A stretch of 64,000 nt of DNA, taken from Alcaligenaceae bacterium. GTDB taxonomy: Bacteria; Pseudomonadota; Gammaproteobacteria; Burkholderiales; Burkholderiaceae_B. Position 1 is the first letter of the stretch. Each line of letters starts with the position of its first letter. A program made the position numbers and the translations under genes. The notes under the pieces are model-generated. The model saw only the letters and a list, made by a program, of their open reading frames with translations. It searched no databases and was not told where the DNA came from. Below, one piece after another: positions 25,625 through 35,810 of this stretch. Where the stretch lies: contig JACCEN010000002.1 in assembly GCA_013416435.1 (NCBI GenBank), positions 248,001-312,000 on the forward strand, given 5' to 3'.

Positions 25625-28522
25625 TTAAGCCATACTTTCGCTTGCCGCCTCGCTCTCGACATAGTCGCTGAGCGGGGGGCAGGAGCACATGAGGTTGCGG
25701 TCTCCATAGGCGTTGTCCACACGTGCGACCGGCGGCCAGTATTTGCCGTCGCGCAGGCCGGCGACCGGATAGGCCGCCTCTTCGCGGGTGTAGTCGTGGT
25801 GCCACTGATTCACCAACAACATTTGCGCGGTGTGCGGCGCGTTCTTGAGTACGTTGTCTTCCGCATCCTTCTCGCCACGCTCGATCTGAGCGATTTCCTT
25901 GCGGATGGCGATCATCGCATCGATGAAGCGGTCCAGCTCGGCCAGGCCCTCGGATTCCGTCGGCTCCACCATCAGCGTGCCCGCCACAGGGAAGCTCATG
26001 GTCGGCGCATGGAAGCCATAATCCATCAAGCGCTTGGCAATGTCTTCCGCCGTGATGCCGCACGCGTCCTTGATGGGGCGCACATCGAGTATGCACTCGT
26101 GCGCGACGCGGCCGTTGGGGCCCGCATACAGGATGGGATAGTGCTCCCGCAGGCGCGCGGCGATATAGTTCGCATTGAGTATGGCGGTTTCGGTCGCAGC
26201 CAGCAGGCCTTCCGCGCCCATCAGCGTGATGTACATATAGGAAATGGGCAGGACGCTGGCCGACCCGTAAGGCGCCGCGGACACCGGCCCGACTTCGGCG
26301 CCCTGCGGCAGGCTGCCGGATTCGTCCAGCACGGCCGGCAGATAAGGCGCCAGATGCGAGCGCACGGCAACCGGACCGACACCCGGGCCGCCACCGCCGT
26401 GGGGGATGCAGAAGGTCTTGTGCAAGTTCAGGTGCGAGACGTCCGAACCGAACTTGCCGGGCTGCGCCAAACCTACCATGGCGTTCATATTGGCGCCGTC
26501 CAGGTAGACCTGGCCGCCAGCGTCGTGGACGAGCGCGCAGATTTCCGTCACGGCCGTCTCGAAGACGCCATGCGTCGAAGGATAGGTAATCATCAAGGCC
26601 GCGAGCCGGTCGCCCACCTTGGCGATCTTCGCCTTCAAGTCTTCGACGTCCACATTGCCTTCATCGTCGGACGCCACGACAACGACTTCCATGCCGGCCA
26701 GCTGGGCGGACGCAGGGTTGGTGCCATGCGCGGAGGACGGAATCAGGCAGACGTCGCGCTGATGCTGGCCGTTGGCGCGATGGTAGCCGCGGATGGCCAG
26801 CAAGCCGGCATACTCGCCCTGCGCGCCGGAATTCGGCTGCAGGCTGATGGAGTCGTACCCCGTGATTTCGCACAAGGCGGCGGACAGGCGGTCGATCAGT
26901 TCCTTGTAGCCCTTGGCCTGATCGACAGGCGCATAGGGATGCATATTGCCGAATTCGGGCCAGGTGATGGGGATCATCTCGGCCGTGGCATTCAGCTTCA
27001 TGGTGCATGAGCCCAGCGGGATCATCGTGCGATCGAGCGCCAGGTCCTTGTCGGCCAGACCGCGCAAATAGCGCAGCATGTCGGTTTCCGAACGGATGCG
27101 CGAGAAAATCGGGTGCGAGAGTATCGGCGACTGGCGCAGCAGGGCCTGGGGAATGCCATGCGCCGCCGGCAGGCTGCGGTCGGCGGGCGGATTCCAGTTG
27201 CCGCCTGTCCCAGCGGCGAATACGCGCAGCAAGGCATCCAGGTCGGCGACCGTAACGGTTTCGTCCAGCGATACCGCCAGTTGGGCGTTGCTGACAACGC
27301 GCAGGTTGATAGACGCCGCCCTTGCCGCCTTGACGATGGCGGCGGTGTGCGCGCCGGTATTCAGCAGCAAGGTATCGAAAAACTGTTCATTGACGCTGGT
27401 AACACCCAGGCCGGCCAGCGCATCGCGCAGATAGGCGGTCAGGTAGACGACACGCTCAGCGATGCGCTTGATGCCCGCGGGGCCATGCCAGACGGCATAC
27501 ATGCCGGCCATGACGGCAAGCAGGACCTGGGCGGTGCAGATATTGGAGGTGGCCTTCTCACGGCGTATGTGCTGTTCGCGGGTTTGCAATGCCAAGCGCA
27601 GCGCCGGCGCGCCCTGGCTGTCTTTGGAAACGCCCACCAGGCGGCCGGGCATGTTGCGCTTGAAGGCATCCTTGCAGGCCATGAAGCCGGCATGAGGGCC
27701 GCCATATCCGAGCGGCACGCCGAAGCGCTGCGCTGAACCGACGGCGATGTCTGCGCCCCATTCCCCTGGTGGCGCCAGCAATGCCAGTGCAAGGAGATCG
27801 GTGGCGACGGCCACGACGGCGCCCTGGTCGTGCGCAGCCTGAGCGATGGCGCGGTAGTCTGCCACGCCGCCCAGGCTGTGCGGATACTGCAGCAACACGC
27901 CGAAGCAGTCGGGCAGCCCCTGGGATTCATCGCCGACCACGACTTCGATGTCCAGGCCGCTGGCGCGAGTCCGGACCACTTCGATCGTCTGCGGATGGCA
28001 ATGCTGCGATACGAAAAACACCTTGCTCTTGGAACGCGAGCCGCGCCGCGCCAAGGTCATGGCTTCGGACGCGGCGGTGCCCTCGTCCAGCAGCGAAGCG
28101 TTGGCGATGTCCAGCCCGGTGAGGTCGGCCACCATGGTCTGGTAGTTCAGCAGGGCCTCGAGCCTGCCCTGGGAAATCTCGGGCTGGTATGGCGTATACG
28201 CCGTATACCAGGCGGGATTTTCCAGGATGTTGCGCAGGATGACGTTGGGTACGTGGTTACCGTAGTAACCCTGGCCGATGTAGTTGCGGAACATTTGATT
28301 CCGTCCGGCGATTTCCTTGAGTTCCGCCAGCGCATCCGCTTCGCTGCGCGCCGCCGGAAGCTTCAGCCCCCCCCTTTTGAGGATGCTGTCCGGCACGACC
28401 TCGGCGATCAGCGAATGAAGGTCGGGCGCGCCGATGGCCTGCAGCATTTTTGCCTGATCGGCTAGAGACGGGCCCAGGTGCCTGGGGATGAAATCGGAAT
28501 GGGGATCAAGTTCACGCAACAT
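25625..28522 (-). CDS. gcvP: Glycine dehydrogenase (decarboxylating), P protein
   Basis: The 965-residue P protein decarboxylates glycine with PLP and passes aminomethyl to the lipoyl arm of GcvH. The PLP lysine is in [27 protein letters not shown] marks the N-terminus and [16 protein letters not shown] the second half. It is the single-chain P protein, of usual length. ATG at 28522 is preferred over an upstream TTG. It is the third gene of gcvT-gcvH-gcvP, 42 bases after gcvH, under the glycine riboswitch at 30152-30412. Confidence 0.95.
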   Translation of the reverse strand: MLRELDPHSDFIPRHLGPSLADQAKMLQAIGAPDLHSLIAEVVPDSILKRGGLKLPAARSEADALAELKEIAGRNQMFRNYIGQGYYGNHVPNVILRNILENPAWYTAYTPYQPEISQGRLEALLNYQTMVADLTGLDIANASLLDEGTAASEAMTLARRGSRSKSKVFFVSQHCHPQTIEVVRTRASGLDIEVVVGDESQGLPDCFGVLLQYPHSLGGVADYRAIAQAAHDQGAVVAVATDLLALALLAPPGEWGADIAVGSAQRFGVPLGYGGPHAGFMACKDAFKRNMPGRLVGVSKDSQGAPALRLALQTREQHIRREKATSNICTAQVLLAVMAGMYAVWHGPAGIKRIAERVVYLTAYLRDALAGLGVTSVNEQFFDTLLLNTGAHTAAIVKAARAASINLRVVSNAQLAVSLDETVTVADLDALLRVFAAGTGGNWNPPADRSLPAAHGIPQALLRQSPILSHPIFSRIRSETDMLRYLRGLADKDLALDRTMIPLGSCTMKLNATAEMIPITWPEFGNMHPYAPVDQAKGYKELIDRLSAALCEITGYDSISLQPNSGAQGEYAGLLAIRGYHRANGQHQRDVCLIPSSAHGTNPASAQLAGMEVVVVASDDEGNVDVEDLKAKIAKVGDRLAALMITYPSTHGVFETAVTEICALVHDAGGQVYLDGANMNAMVGLAQPGKFGSDVSHLNLHKTFCIPHGGGGPGVGPVAVRSHLAPYLPAVLDESGSLPQGAEVGPVSAAPYGSASVLPISYMYITLMGAEGLLAATETAILNANYIAARLREHYPILYAGPNGRVAHECILDVRPIKDACGITAEDIAKRLMDYGFHAPTMSFPVAGTLMVEPTESEGLAELDRFIDAMIAIRKEIAQIERGEKDAEDNVLKNAPHTAQMLLVNQWHHDYTREEAAYPVAGLRDGKYWPPVARVDNAYGDRNLMCSCPPLSDYVESEAASESMA

Positions 28523-28564
28523 AGTCGACCTAAACAAAAACGGGTTCGCGGCGGGTAAATGCCA

Positions 28565-28942
28565 TCAATCGTTGGAAATAGCCTGGTAGCCGGCTGCATC
28601 GAGCAAGCCGTCGATATCGGACATGTTCTCGGGCTTGAGCTTGTAGATCCAGGTATCGAAAGCCGCTTCGTTGATGAGGTTGGGCTGATCGTTCAGCGCC
28701 TCGTTGAATTCCACGATTTCGCCGTTCACCGGCGCGTAGATGTCGGAGGCGGCCTTGACCGACTCCACGACGCCGGCGGTTTCACCGGCCGTAAGCTGCG
28801 CGCCCGTGTTGACGTCGCCGACGAACACCAGGTCGCCCAGCTGATCCTGCGCGGTATCGGTTATGCCCACCAGCAGCAGGTCGCCTTCGGGCTTGACCCA
28901 TTCGTGGGAGGATGTGTATTTGCGATCGGTGGGAAGAGTCAT
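28565..28942 (-). CDS. gcvH: Glycine cleavage system H protein
   Basis: The 125-residue lipoyl carrier shuttles the aminomethyl group between P and T proteins. The lipoylated lysine is Lys63 in ETAGVVESVKAASDIYAPVN, a standard H-protein motif, and the N-terminus YTSSHEWVK is also typical. It lies 43 bases after gcvT and 42 bases before gcvP. Confidence 0.96.
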   Translation of the reverse strand: MTLPTDRKYTSSHEWVKPEGDLLLVGITDTAQDQLGDLVFVGDVNTGAQLTAGETAGVVESVKAASDIYAPVNGEIVEFNEALNDQPNLINEAAFDTWIYKLKPENMSDIDGLLDAAGYQAISND

Positions 28943-28985
28943 GTGTTACCCCGTTTGTATTGATATTCGTGTTTAGGAACTTGGA

Positions 28986-30080
28986 TCAGGCAATCACTTT
29001 GCCGTTGCGTACGAAAGGCATTTTTACCACTTCGGCGGGCAGCCATTTGCCTCGGATCTCGACCTGGACCGCATCGCCGGGCTGCACGCCCACAGGGACC
29101 CGCGCCATGCCGATGGAAATCCCCATGGTCGGCGACATCGAGCCGCTGGTGAGCTCGCCGTCTCCTTTGTCGCTGCGGATTTTCATGTGCCCGCGCATCA
29201 CTCCGCGCTCCAGCAGCTTCACGCCGACCAGGCTGCTGTCGACTTCGGCGGCCTCGAGCGCATCGCGTCCGATGAAACCACGGTCCGCATCCTTGAAGGA
29301 GACCGTCCATGCCAGGCCCGAGACCAGTGGGTTCACTTGTTCGTCCATTTCCTGGCCATACAGGTTCATGCCGGCTTCCAGGCGCAAGGTGTCGCGTGCG
29401 CCCAGACCGCAGGGGCGGACGCCAAGCGCGGCAAGGTCGCGCCACAGGGCTGCGGCCTGAGCGGCCGGAAGCACGATTTCGAAGCCGTCTTCACCGGTGT
29501 ATCCCGTGCGGGCCACCAGCGCGCCGTCTGGCACCGCCACGCCGGTGAAGGGCTGGAGCTCGGCCGTTGCGGCCTTCCAGCCCGGACGAGCAGCCCATAC
29601 CCGTTCGCGGGCATTGGGGCCTTGCACCGCCAGCATGGCGAGGTCGCGCCGGGGCAGCACCTGCACATCGAATCCTCCCGACCGGGCCACATTCTGCATC
29701 CAGGCCACGTCCTTGTCGGCCGTGCCGGCGTTGACGACCACGCGCCAATCGTCAGGACCAAAGAAATAGACGATCAGGTCGTCGATGACGCCGCCCTCGG
29801 GGTTCAGCATGCAGGAATACAGCGCCTTGCCCGGCACCGTCAGCTTTGCGACGTCGTTCGCAAGCAGGCGCTGCAGGTAGGCCTTGGCGCCTGCGCCTTT
29901 CACGTCGACATTCAACATGTGCGAGACGTCGAACATGCCGGCATCCTGGCGCACGGCGTGGTGCTCCTCGAGCTGCGACCCATAGGACACGGGCATGTCC
30001 CAGCCACCGAAATCGACCATCTTGGCGCCGAATTCGATATGCACCGCATACAGGGGGGTTTGCTTTAGGGTAGAAGACAT
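28986..30080 (-). CDS. gcvT: Glycine cleavage system T protein (aminomethyltransferase)
   Basis: The 364-residue enzyme releases ammonia and moves the methylene group from GcvH to tetrahydrofolate. Signatures are [33 protein letters not shown] and [16 protein letters not shown]. The start MSSTLKQTP is chosen over an ORF 19 residues longer, because it fits the family and GGAG lies upstream. It is the first gene of the gcv operon; its long leader carries the tandem glycine riboswitch. Confidence 0.95.
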   Translation of the reverse strand: MSSTLKQTPLYAVHIEFGAKMVDFGGWDMPVSYGSQLEEHHAVRQDAGMFDVSHMLNVDVKGAGAKAYLQRLLANDVAKLTVPGKALYSCMLNPEGGVIDDLIVYFFGPDDWRVVVNAGTADKDVAWMQNVARSGGFDVQVLPRRDLAMLAVQGPNARERVWAARPGWKAATAELQPFTGVAVPDGALVARTGYTGEDGFEIVLPAAQAAALWRDLAALGVRPCGLGARDTLRLEAGMNLYGQEMDEQVNPLVSGLAWTVSFKDADRGFIGRDALEAAEVDSSLVGVKLLERGVMRGHMKIRSDKGDGELTSGSMSPTMGISIGMARVPVGVQPGDAVQVEIRGKWLPAEVVKMPFVRNGKVIA

Positions 30081-30151
30081 GGGGGCTCCGGTGACGGGAA
30101 AACGACTGATGGAAATACGACGTAAGCCAGCTAACACGCCGGCCGCATCGC

Positions 30152-30252
30152 CCTTCTGTCCTTTTGCCTGAGAGTTGGCCCCTGGTCAAGGGGTATTCAC
30201 CTTCGGCGCCCGGGCCGGCCAATATGCGGCGGCCTGAGTCTCTCCAGAATGC
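30152..30252 (-). promoter_or_regulatory. Glycine riboswitch, second aptamer
   Basis: Read on the minus strand the segment contains, in order, GGAGAGA, a GC-rich P2 arm, CGCCGAAGG, a P3 arm, and CTCTCAGGCAAAAGGACAGA. These are the conserved blocks of the glycine aptamer. It ends about 70 bases before the gcvT start, so binding of glycine should control gcvTHP expression. Confidence 0.93.
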
Positions 30253-30267
30253 TGTCTTGCTAGGCCT

Positions 30268-30297
30268 GGGGTCAGACCCCGTACGGGGTCTGACCCC
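30268..30297. repeat. 30-bp nested palindrome, copy 14, inside the riboswitch linker
   Basis: Consensus copy with GTAC core, placed between the two glycine aptamers. Confidence 0.95.
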
Positions 30298-30306
30298 TGA
30301 CGCAAA

Positions 30307-30319
30307 GGGGTCTGACCCC
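30307..30319. repeat. Single arm of the palindrome
   Basis: GGGGTCTGACCCC, one complete 13-bp arm without its partner, also between the two aptamers. Confidence 0.85.
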
Positions 30320-30334
30320 GCAGCCAAGCAATAC

Positions 30335-30412
30335 ACGAGCGGTACGGGGTGCCTGAGCGATTCTGGGCGAATTGCGCCTTCGGCGGCCGGGGAAAAGCCG
30401 GCGCTCTCCCAC
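30335..30412 (-). promoter_or_regulatory. Glycine riboswitch, first aptamer
   Basis: On the minus strand: GGGAGAG, a hairpin GCCGG/CCGGC, CGCCGAAGG, and CGCTCAGGCACCCCGTACCG. This is the first-aptamer version of the glycine fold. It is about 80 bases upstream of the second aptamer; usual linkers are much shorter. Confidence 0.82.
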
Positions 30413-30459
30413 TCGATGTGAACAGCAGCCCGTAAGAATAACTCGAAAGCGTCCTGAAT

Positions 30460-30972
30460 TCAAAGCGGTTTCCGCTCTTCGTCAGCCGGCTGTCCGCCGT
30501 CCAGCAGCTTCATGTTATCCAGCAGCTTCAGCAGGTAATGCAGGGTATGGCTCATGTCGCTCAGGGAAAAGTCCGCCAGAGCGCGTTCGTAGTATTCATG
30601 AATGCGCGGTATGGCCTCATCGCGCCATACCCGGCGCCCCGACGCGGTCATGGAAATGAGGCGCGAGCGCCGGTCGCGGCCATCGGGTCTGGCCTCGACG
30701 TGGCCGGCCTGTTCCATCCGGCTGAGCAATCCAGACAGATTCTGGCGGCTGACCATCAGGTAGCGGGCCAGGTCCCCGACGCTCATGCCTTCCTGCGCAT
30801 TGGGCCGGGACAACGCCCCCAGCACGGCCCATTGCTGGGTGGTCAACCCCTGCGCCTCCACCGCACGCGTACCTGTTTTATGCAACATATTTGCGCATTG
30901 ATACAGCCTGAAAAATAGACGATTCGCCATTTCCATGCGTGCAATCGCACTATTATCTATAGGGTTTTCCAT
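30460..30972 (-). CDS. MarR family transcriptional regulator
   Basis: The 170-residue regulator has a winged-helix core with LTTQQWAVLGALSR, MSVGDLARYLMVSRQNLSGL and the wing DGRDRRSRLISMT. The start MENPIDNSA is chosen because CAGG lies 7 bases before it; ATGs further up are possible. A perfect 20-bp palindrome lies 52 bases upstream of the start. The divergent gene it probably controlled is now a broken chimera, so this regulator may have lost its target. Confidence 0.85.
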   Translation of the reverse strand: MENPIDNSAIARMEMANRLFFRLYQCANMLHKTGTRAVEAQGLTTQQWAVLGALSRPNAQEGMSVGDLARYLMVSRQNLSGLLSRMEQAGHVEARPDGRDRRSRLISMTASGRRVWRDEAIPRIHEYYERALADFSLSDMSHTLHYLLKLLDNMKLLDGGQPADEERKPL

Positions 30973-31023
30973 AAGCATCCTGTGAAAAGTCCCACTTGCA
31001 TTCATCACAAAGCAATCATAATA

Positions 31024-31043
31024 TAGGTAAACATATTTACCTA
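31024..31043. promoter_or_regulatory. Perfect 20-bp palindrome, likely MarR operator
   Basis: TAGGTAAA-CATA-TTTACCTA, 8-bp arms around 4 bases, in the divergent region between the marR gene and the broken gene at 31091. Size and AT content are typical of MarR-family operators. Confidence 0.7.
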
Positions 31044-31090
31044 ATTACTTGCACAGCCGGCCCAAAAGCAAGCCCTAAGGATAACCAACC

Positions 31091-31498
31091 ATGCAAAGAT
31101 TTACAGACAGAACGGCGGTCGTCACCGGTGGCGGCGGCGGCATCGGCATCGCCTTTCCCCATATCCGCACGAACAAGGTCAAGCTGCTGGGCATCGTCAG
31201 TGCCACGCGCTCACCCTTCTTCCCGGACGCTCCCACCGTGGGCGAATTGGGCTTCAAAGAAGCAGACCTGGATATCTGGTTCGGCATGTGGGCGCCCAAG
31301 GGCACACCGCCCGAAATCCTCGAGCGCTTGAACAAGGAATTGGCCAAGGCGCTGTCTGACAAGGATGTGGAAGAGCGCTATAACGGCCTGGGCGCAGAAA
31401 CGAAAACGCTGGACTCCCGGCAGTTCCGCCAGCTGCTGCTCGACGAGCGCAAGCTGCTTGCCGCCTTGATCGAAGAACAGAAGATCAACGTCGAATAG
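31091..31498 (+). pseudogene. Chimera of an SDR start and a Bug receptor end
   Basis: The 135-residue frame starts MQRFTDRTAVVTGGGGGIG, the first strand and cofactor loop of a short-chain dehydrogenase. At about residue 20 (near 31148) it switches to the C-terminal third of a Bug/TctC-type solute receptor (HIRTNKVKLLGIVSATRSP, PTVGELGF, APKGTPPEILERLN). There is no signal peptide, so the receptor part cannot be exported. The simplest reading is one deletion that fused the start of an SDR gene to the end of a receptor gene, in frame. A made protein would have no obvious function. Confidence 0.8.
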
Positions 31499-31561
31499 GC
31501 GATGACGCGCGGGCGTCCCGGACAGGAACCGAAGTCGCCCGCATCAACGGCACCGCCGCGG

Positions 31562-32800
31562 TCAGCCCGCCAGCGCCCGCCCGCAGGCCACCCCGGAAGC
31601 CCATGCCCACTGGAAGTTGTAGCCGCCCAGCCAGCCGGTGACATCCACCGCTTCGCCGATGAAGTACAGGCCCGGCACGCTGCGTGCCTCCATGGTTTTC
31701 TGGTTCAGGCCGCGCGTGTCCACGCCGCCGCGCATGACCTCGGCCTTCTTGTATCCGACCGTCCCGCTGGGCATGAGCGCCCAGTCATGGATACGCGACG
31801 CGAGCCGGCGCAGCATCTTGTCCGGCACATCGGCCAGCCTGCGCGTGGCCAGGTCCGGCGCGGCGGCATCCAGCGTCGCAAGCAGTTGCTCGGCCAGCCG
31901 CTTGGGCCACAGCCCGGCCAGCACCGTGCCAAGTTGCTGGCGGCTGCCGGGCTTCGCGTCCAGCAGCTCGCGCTCCAGATCCTGTGCATGAGCAAGATCG
32001 ATATGTATGGTCTCGCCGGGGTTCCAGTAGCTGGAGATCTGCAGGATCGCCGGGCCGGACAGGCCGCGATGCGTAAAAAGCAGATCCTCGAGAAACACGG
32101 CCGGCGCCGCGCCGCGCGCCCTGCCGGACGTTGCCTTGCTACCCTCCGGCTTGCTGCGCACGCATACTTCCAGCGCCACGCCGCTGAGCTCGGAAAACGG
32201 CGCCCATGACGCCGGGTCGAAGGTCAGCGGAACCAGCGCGGGACGCGGCTCCACGACTTTCAGGCCGAACTGGCGGGCGATGCCCAGCGCGAAATCCGTG
32301 GCGCCCAGTTGCGGGATCGCCATGCCGCCCGTCGCCAGGACGAGCCGGCGAGCCTCGATGGGGCCCTGATCCGTGGCAAGGCGGAACGCGTCCGCCTCAC
32401 GCAGGATTTCGCTCACTGAGCACGGCATGCGCCACGACACCTTGCCGGCATCGCACTCGCGCCGCAGCATGTCGATGATGTCTTCGCTGGATTCATCGCA
32501 GAACAATTGGCCGCGATGCTTTTCATGCCAGGAAATACCATGCTTGCGGATCAGGTCGAGAAAATCCCTAGGCGTGTAGGCCGACAATGCCGATCGGCAG
32601 AAATCGGGGTTTTGCGAAATGAAGTTGGCGGGCGTGGTGCCGATGTTGGTGAAATTGCAGCGCCCGCCGCCCGAAATCCGGATTTTTTCAGCCAGCCGCC
32701 GCGCATGGTCGATCAGCACCACGCGCAGGCCGCGCTGGCCCGCGACGGCGGCAGCCATCATGCCTGCCGCCCCGGCGCCGATCACAGCGACGTCGAACAT
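31562..32800 (-). CDS. HI0933/YhiN family FAD flavoprotein
   Basis: The 412-residue protein has the FAD dinucleotide-binding start VIGAGAAGMMAAAVAGQRG, the family motif KIRISGGGRCNFTNI, VLATGGMAIPQLGATDFAL, and a C-terminal second FAD segment GLYFIGEAVDVTGWLGGYN. This is the HI0933 (YhiN, BaiN-like) family of NAD(P)/FAD enzymes, whose role in most bacteria is uncertain. It sits between the chimeric pseudogene and the decarboxylase gene and seems to be a single transcription unit or the tail of the decarboxylase unit. Confidence 0.87.
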   Translation of the reverse strand: MFDVAVIGAGAAGMMAAAVAGQRGLRVVLIDHARRLAEKIRISGGGRCNFTNIGTTPANFISQNPDFCRSALSAYTPRDFLDLIRKHGISWHEKHRGQLFCDESSEDIIDMLRRECDAGKVSWRMPCSVSEILREADAFRLATDQGPIEARRLVLATGGMAIPQLGATDFALGIARQFGLKVVEPRPALVPLTFDPASWAPFSELSGVALEVCVRSKPEGSKATSGRARGAAPAVFLEDLLFTHRGLSGPAILQISSYWNPGETIHIDLAHAQDLERELLDAKPGSRQQLGTVLAGLWPKRLAEQLLATLDAAAPDLATRRLADVPDKMLRRLASRIHDWALMPSGTVGYKKAEVMRGGVDTRGLNQKTMEARSVPGLYFIGEAVDVTGWLGGYNFQWAWASGVACGRALAG

Positions 32801-32830
32801 TGCGTTACGGCCCCCTAGCCTCGACAGACC

Positions 32831-35092
32831 CTAGTCTTCCTTGATGCAGTCGACGTAATAACGGCCCATGCCGTCCGGTCCCATGTCCTGCGCCAGACCA
32901 TGCACGTAGGTTTCGAAACCCGGAAACTTGGCATTGAACTCGCGGGCGAATTGCAGATAATGGACGATGCGCTTGTTGAAGCGCTCGCCCGGAATCAGCA
33001 AGGGGATGCCCGGCGGATAAGGGGTAAGCAGCACGCCGGTTACGCGCCCTTCCAGTTCGTCGATGCTTACGCGTTCCGCTTCGCGGTGCGCCATCTTGGC
33101 GTAGGCGTCCGACGGCTTCATGGCGGGGACCATGTCGCTCAGGTAGACCTCGGTCGTCAGCCGCGCCAGGTCGTACTTGCGATAGGCCTCGTGGATCTGC
33201 TGGCACAGGTCGCGCAGCCCCATTTTCTCGTAGCGAGGATGCTCCTTGCAGAAATCGGGCAGGATGCGCCACATGGGCTGGTTGCGATCGTAGTCGTCCT
33301 TGAATTGCTGCAAGGCCGTCAACAGGGTGTTCCAGCGCCCCTTGGTGATGCCTATGGTGAACAGGATGAAAAACGAGTACAGGCCGGTCTTTTCGATCAC
33401 GACGCCATGCTCGGCCAGATACTTGGACACCAGCGCGGCGGGTATCCCGGTTTCGGCGAAGGTTCCGGAAATATCCAGACCCGGCGTCACCACGGTGGCC
33501 TTGATCGGATCCAGCATGTTGAAGTCTTCGGCCAGGTCGCCAAAGCCGTGCCATTCGTCGCCCGACTGCAGCAGCCAATCGTCGCGGTTCCCGATGCCGT
33601 CGGAGACCAGCCGGTTCGGGCCCCATACCTTGAACCACCAGTCGTTCTTGCCGAACTCGGATTCCACCTTGCGCATTGCCCGGCGAAAATCCATGGCTTC
33701 GCTGATGCTTTCCTCGACCAGCGCCGTTCCGCCGGGAGGCTCCATCATTGCCGCCGCCACGTCACAGGACGCGATGATCGCGTACTGCGGCGATGTCGAG
33801 GTGTGCATGAGGTAGGCTTCATTGAACACATTGCGGTCCAGACGGCGCGTCTCGGAATCCTGCACCGTGATCTGGGATGCCTGAGACAGCCCCGCCAGCA
33901 GCTTGTGCGTGGAGTGCGTCGCGAAGATCATGGCATCCGGGCTGCGCGGCCGGTTTTCGCCGATGGCGTGCATGTCTTTGTAGAAGTCATGGAAAGCCGC
34001 GTGCGGCAGCCATGCCTCGTCGAAGTGCAGGGTGTCGATCTCCGAGCCCAGCTTTTCCTTGATCATCTCGACGTTGTAGATCACGCCGTCGTAAGTGCTT
34101 TGAGTGAGCGTCAGGATGCGGGGGCGCTTGTCCTTTGCATTGCGGGCAAACGGATTGGCCTCGATCTTCTTGCGGATGTTCTCGGGATCGAATTCGTCCA
34201 GCGGGATGGGGCCGATGATGCCCAGGTGATTGCGGGTGGGCCGCAGGAACACCGGGATCGCGCCCGTCATGGTGATGGCGTGCAGAATGGATTTGTGGCA
34301 GTTGCGGTCCACCACGACGACGTCGTCCGATGCCACGTTGGCATGCCACACGATCTTGTTCGATGTGGACGTTCCGTTGGTCACGAAAAAGCAGTGGTCG
34401 GCGTGAAAAATGCGCGCGGCGTTGAGCTCGGATTCGGCGACAGGGCCCGTGTGATCCAGCAACTGGCCCAGTTCGTCGACGGCATTGCAGACGTCGGCGC
34501 GCAGCATGTTCTCGCCGAAGAACTGGTGGAACATCTGCCCCACAGGGCTCTTCAGGAAAGCGACGCCGCCCGAGTGTCCCGGGCAGTGCCAGGAGTAGGA
34601 GCCATCGGACGCGTACTTCACGAGTTCACGGAAGAAGGGCGGCGCCAGGCCGTCCAGGTAGGCGCGCGCTTCGCGGATGATGTGCCGCGCCACGAACTCG
34701 GGCGTATCCTCGAACATATGGATAAAGCCGTGCAATTCCCGCAGGATATCGTTGGGAATGTGCTGCGACGTACGCGTTTCGCCGTACAGATAGATGGGAA
34801 TTTCTTCGTTGCGGAAGCGCAGTTCGCCGATGAAGGAACGCAGGTTCTTGATGGCGTTGGCCACGTCCTCGGGCGAGTCGACGTCGAATTCCTCATCGTC
34901 GATGGACAGAATGAACGCACTGGCGCGGCTTTGCTGCTGCGCAAATGAGCTCAGGTCGCCATAGCTGGTAACGCCCAGCACTTCGACGCCTTCGGCCTCG
35001 ATCGCCGCCGCCAGCGCCCGGATGCCGAATCCGGACGCATTTTCGGAGCGATAGTCTTCATCGATGATTACGATGGGAAAACGAAATTTCAT
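32831..35092 (-). CDS. Orn/Lys/Arg decarboxylase, arginine decarboxylase-like
   Basis: The 753-residue fold type I PLP decarboxylase has an N-terminal receiver-like wing domain (FPIVIIDEDYRSENASGFGI), a PLP domain with HCPGHSGGVAFLKSPVG and the lysine in FATHSTHKLLAGLSQ, and a C-terminal domain. Length and motifs match the biodegradative AdiA/LdcC group. The reaction is decarboxylation of arginine, lysine or ornithine; which one cannot be settled by eye, but relatives in Bordetella are usually annotated as arginine/lysine/ornithine decarboxylases next to dcd, as here. It may contribute to polyamine synthesis or acid tolerance. Confidence 0.88.
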   Translation of the reverse strand: MKFRFPIVIIDEDYRSENASGFGIRALAAAIEAEGVEVLGVTSYGDLSSFAQQQSRASAFILSIDDEEFDVDSPEDVANAIKNLRSFIGELRFRNEEIPIYLYGETRTSQHIPNDILRELHGFIHMFEDTPEFVARHIIREARAYLDGLAPPFFRELVKYASDGSYSWHCPGHSGGVAFLKSPVGQMFHQFFGENMLRADVCNAVDELGQLLDHTGPVAESELNAARIFHADHCFFVTNGTSTSNKIVWHANVASDDVVVVDRNCHKSILHAITMTGAIPVFLRPTRNHLGIIGPIPLDEFDPENIRKKIEANPFARNAKDKRPRILTLTQSTYDGVIYNVEMIKEKLGSEIDTLHFDEAWLPHAAFHDFYKDMHAIGENRPRSPDAMIFATHSTHKLLAGLSQASQITVQDSETRRLDRNVFNEAYLMHTSTSPQYAIIASCDVAAAMMEPPGGTALVEESISEAMDFRRAMRKVESEFGKNDWWFKVWGPNRLVSDGIGNRDDWLLQSGDEWHGFGDLAEDFNMLDPIKATVVTPGLDISGTFAETGIPAALVSKYLAEHGVVIEKTGLYSFFILFTIGITKGRWNTLLTALQQFKDDYDRNQPMWRILPDFCKEHPRYEKMGLRDLCQQIHEAYRKYDLARLTTEVYLSDMVPAMKPSDAYAKMAHREAERVSIDELEGRVTGVLLTPYPPGIPLLIPGERFNKRIVHYLQFAREFNAKFPGFETYVHGLAQDMGPDGMGRYYVDCIKED

Positions 35093-35170
35093 GGGGTAGT
35101 GCTCCCTGGAGCGTGATCATTCAAAACGGACGGACGGGAACCGCCAGCAAGCCCGGGGCCTGTCGGCGTC

Positions 35171-35734
35171 TTAGGTTCGGGGCAGGGTAACGCCCTGCTG
35201 CCCCTGGTATTTGCCGCCTCGGTCACGATACGAAGTCTCGCAGACCTCGTCGCTTTCAAAGAACAGCATCTGTGCGCAGCCCTCGCCGGCATAGATCTTG
35301 GCCGGCAGCGGCGTGGTGTTGGAGAATTCCAGCGTGACGTGGCCTTCCCATTCGGGTTCGAGCGGCGTGACATTGACGATGATGCCGCAGCGCGCATACG
35401 TGCTCTTGCCCAGGCAGACGGTCAGGACGCTGCGCGGAATGCGGAAGTACTCGACCGTGCGGGCCAGTGCAAAGGAATTGGGCGGAATGATGCAGACGTC
35501 GCCCTTGAAATCCACGAACGACTTCTCGTCGAAAGCCTTCGGGTCGACGATGGTGGAATTGATGTTGGTGAATATCTTGAACTCGTCGGCGCAGCGCACA
35601 TCGTAGCCATAGCTGCTTGTGCCATAGCTGACGATGCGCTTGCCATCGACCGTGCGTACCTGGCCGGGCTCGAACGGTTCTATCATGCCACTACCGGCGG
35701 TACGCCGGATCCAGCGATCACTCTTTATGCTCAT
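35171..35734 (-). CDS. dcd: dCTP deaminase
   Basis: The 187-residue trimeric enzyme deaminates dCTP to dUTP, feeding dTMP synthesis. Motifs are [33 protein letters not shown] (with the catalytic glutamate following in [11 protein letters not shown]) and [11 protein letters not shown]. Length fits the Gram-negative family. It is 78 bases upstream of the decarboxylase on the same strand. Its product, after dUTPase, is the substrate of ThyA. Confidence 0.95.
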   Translation of the reverse strand: MSIKSDRWIRRTAGSGMIEPFEPGQVRTVDGKRIVSYGTSSYGYDVRCADEFKIFTNINSTIVDPKAFDEKSFVDFKGDVCIIPPNSFALARTVEYFRIPRSVLTVCLGKSTYARCGIIVNVTPLEPEWEGHVTLEFSNTTPLPAKIYAGEGCAQMLFFESDEVCETSYRDRGGKYQGQQGVTLPRT

Positions 35735-35810
35735 AGCCTTTACCTTATAACATTGGCGCGTATTTTATCCCCACCAGGTGACAGTGCATCGGCTGTTACG
35801 CAAAAACCGC

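Noticed and set aside
32900-34948. 682-codon plus-strand ORF opposite the decarboxylase
   Set aside because: Shadow of a gene with clear PLP-enzyme motifs.
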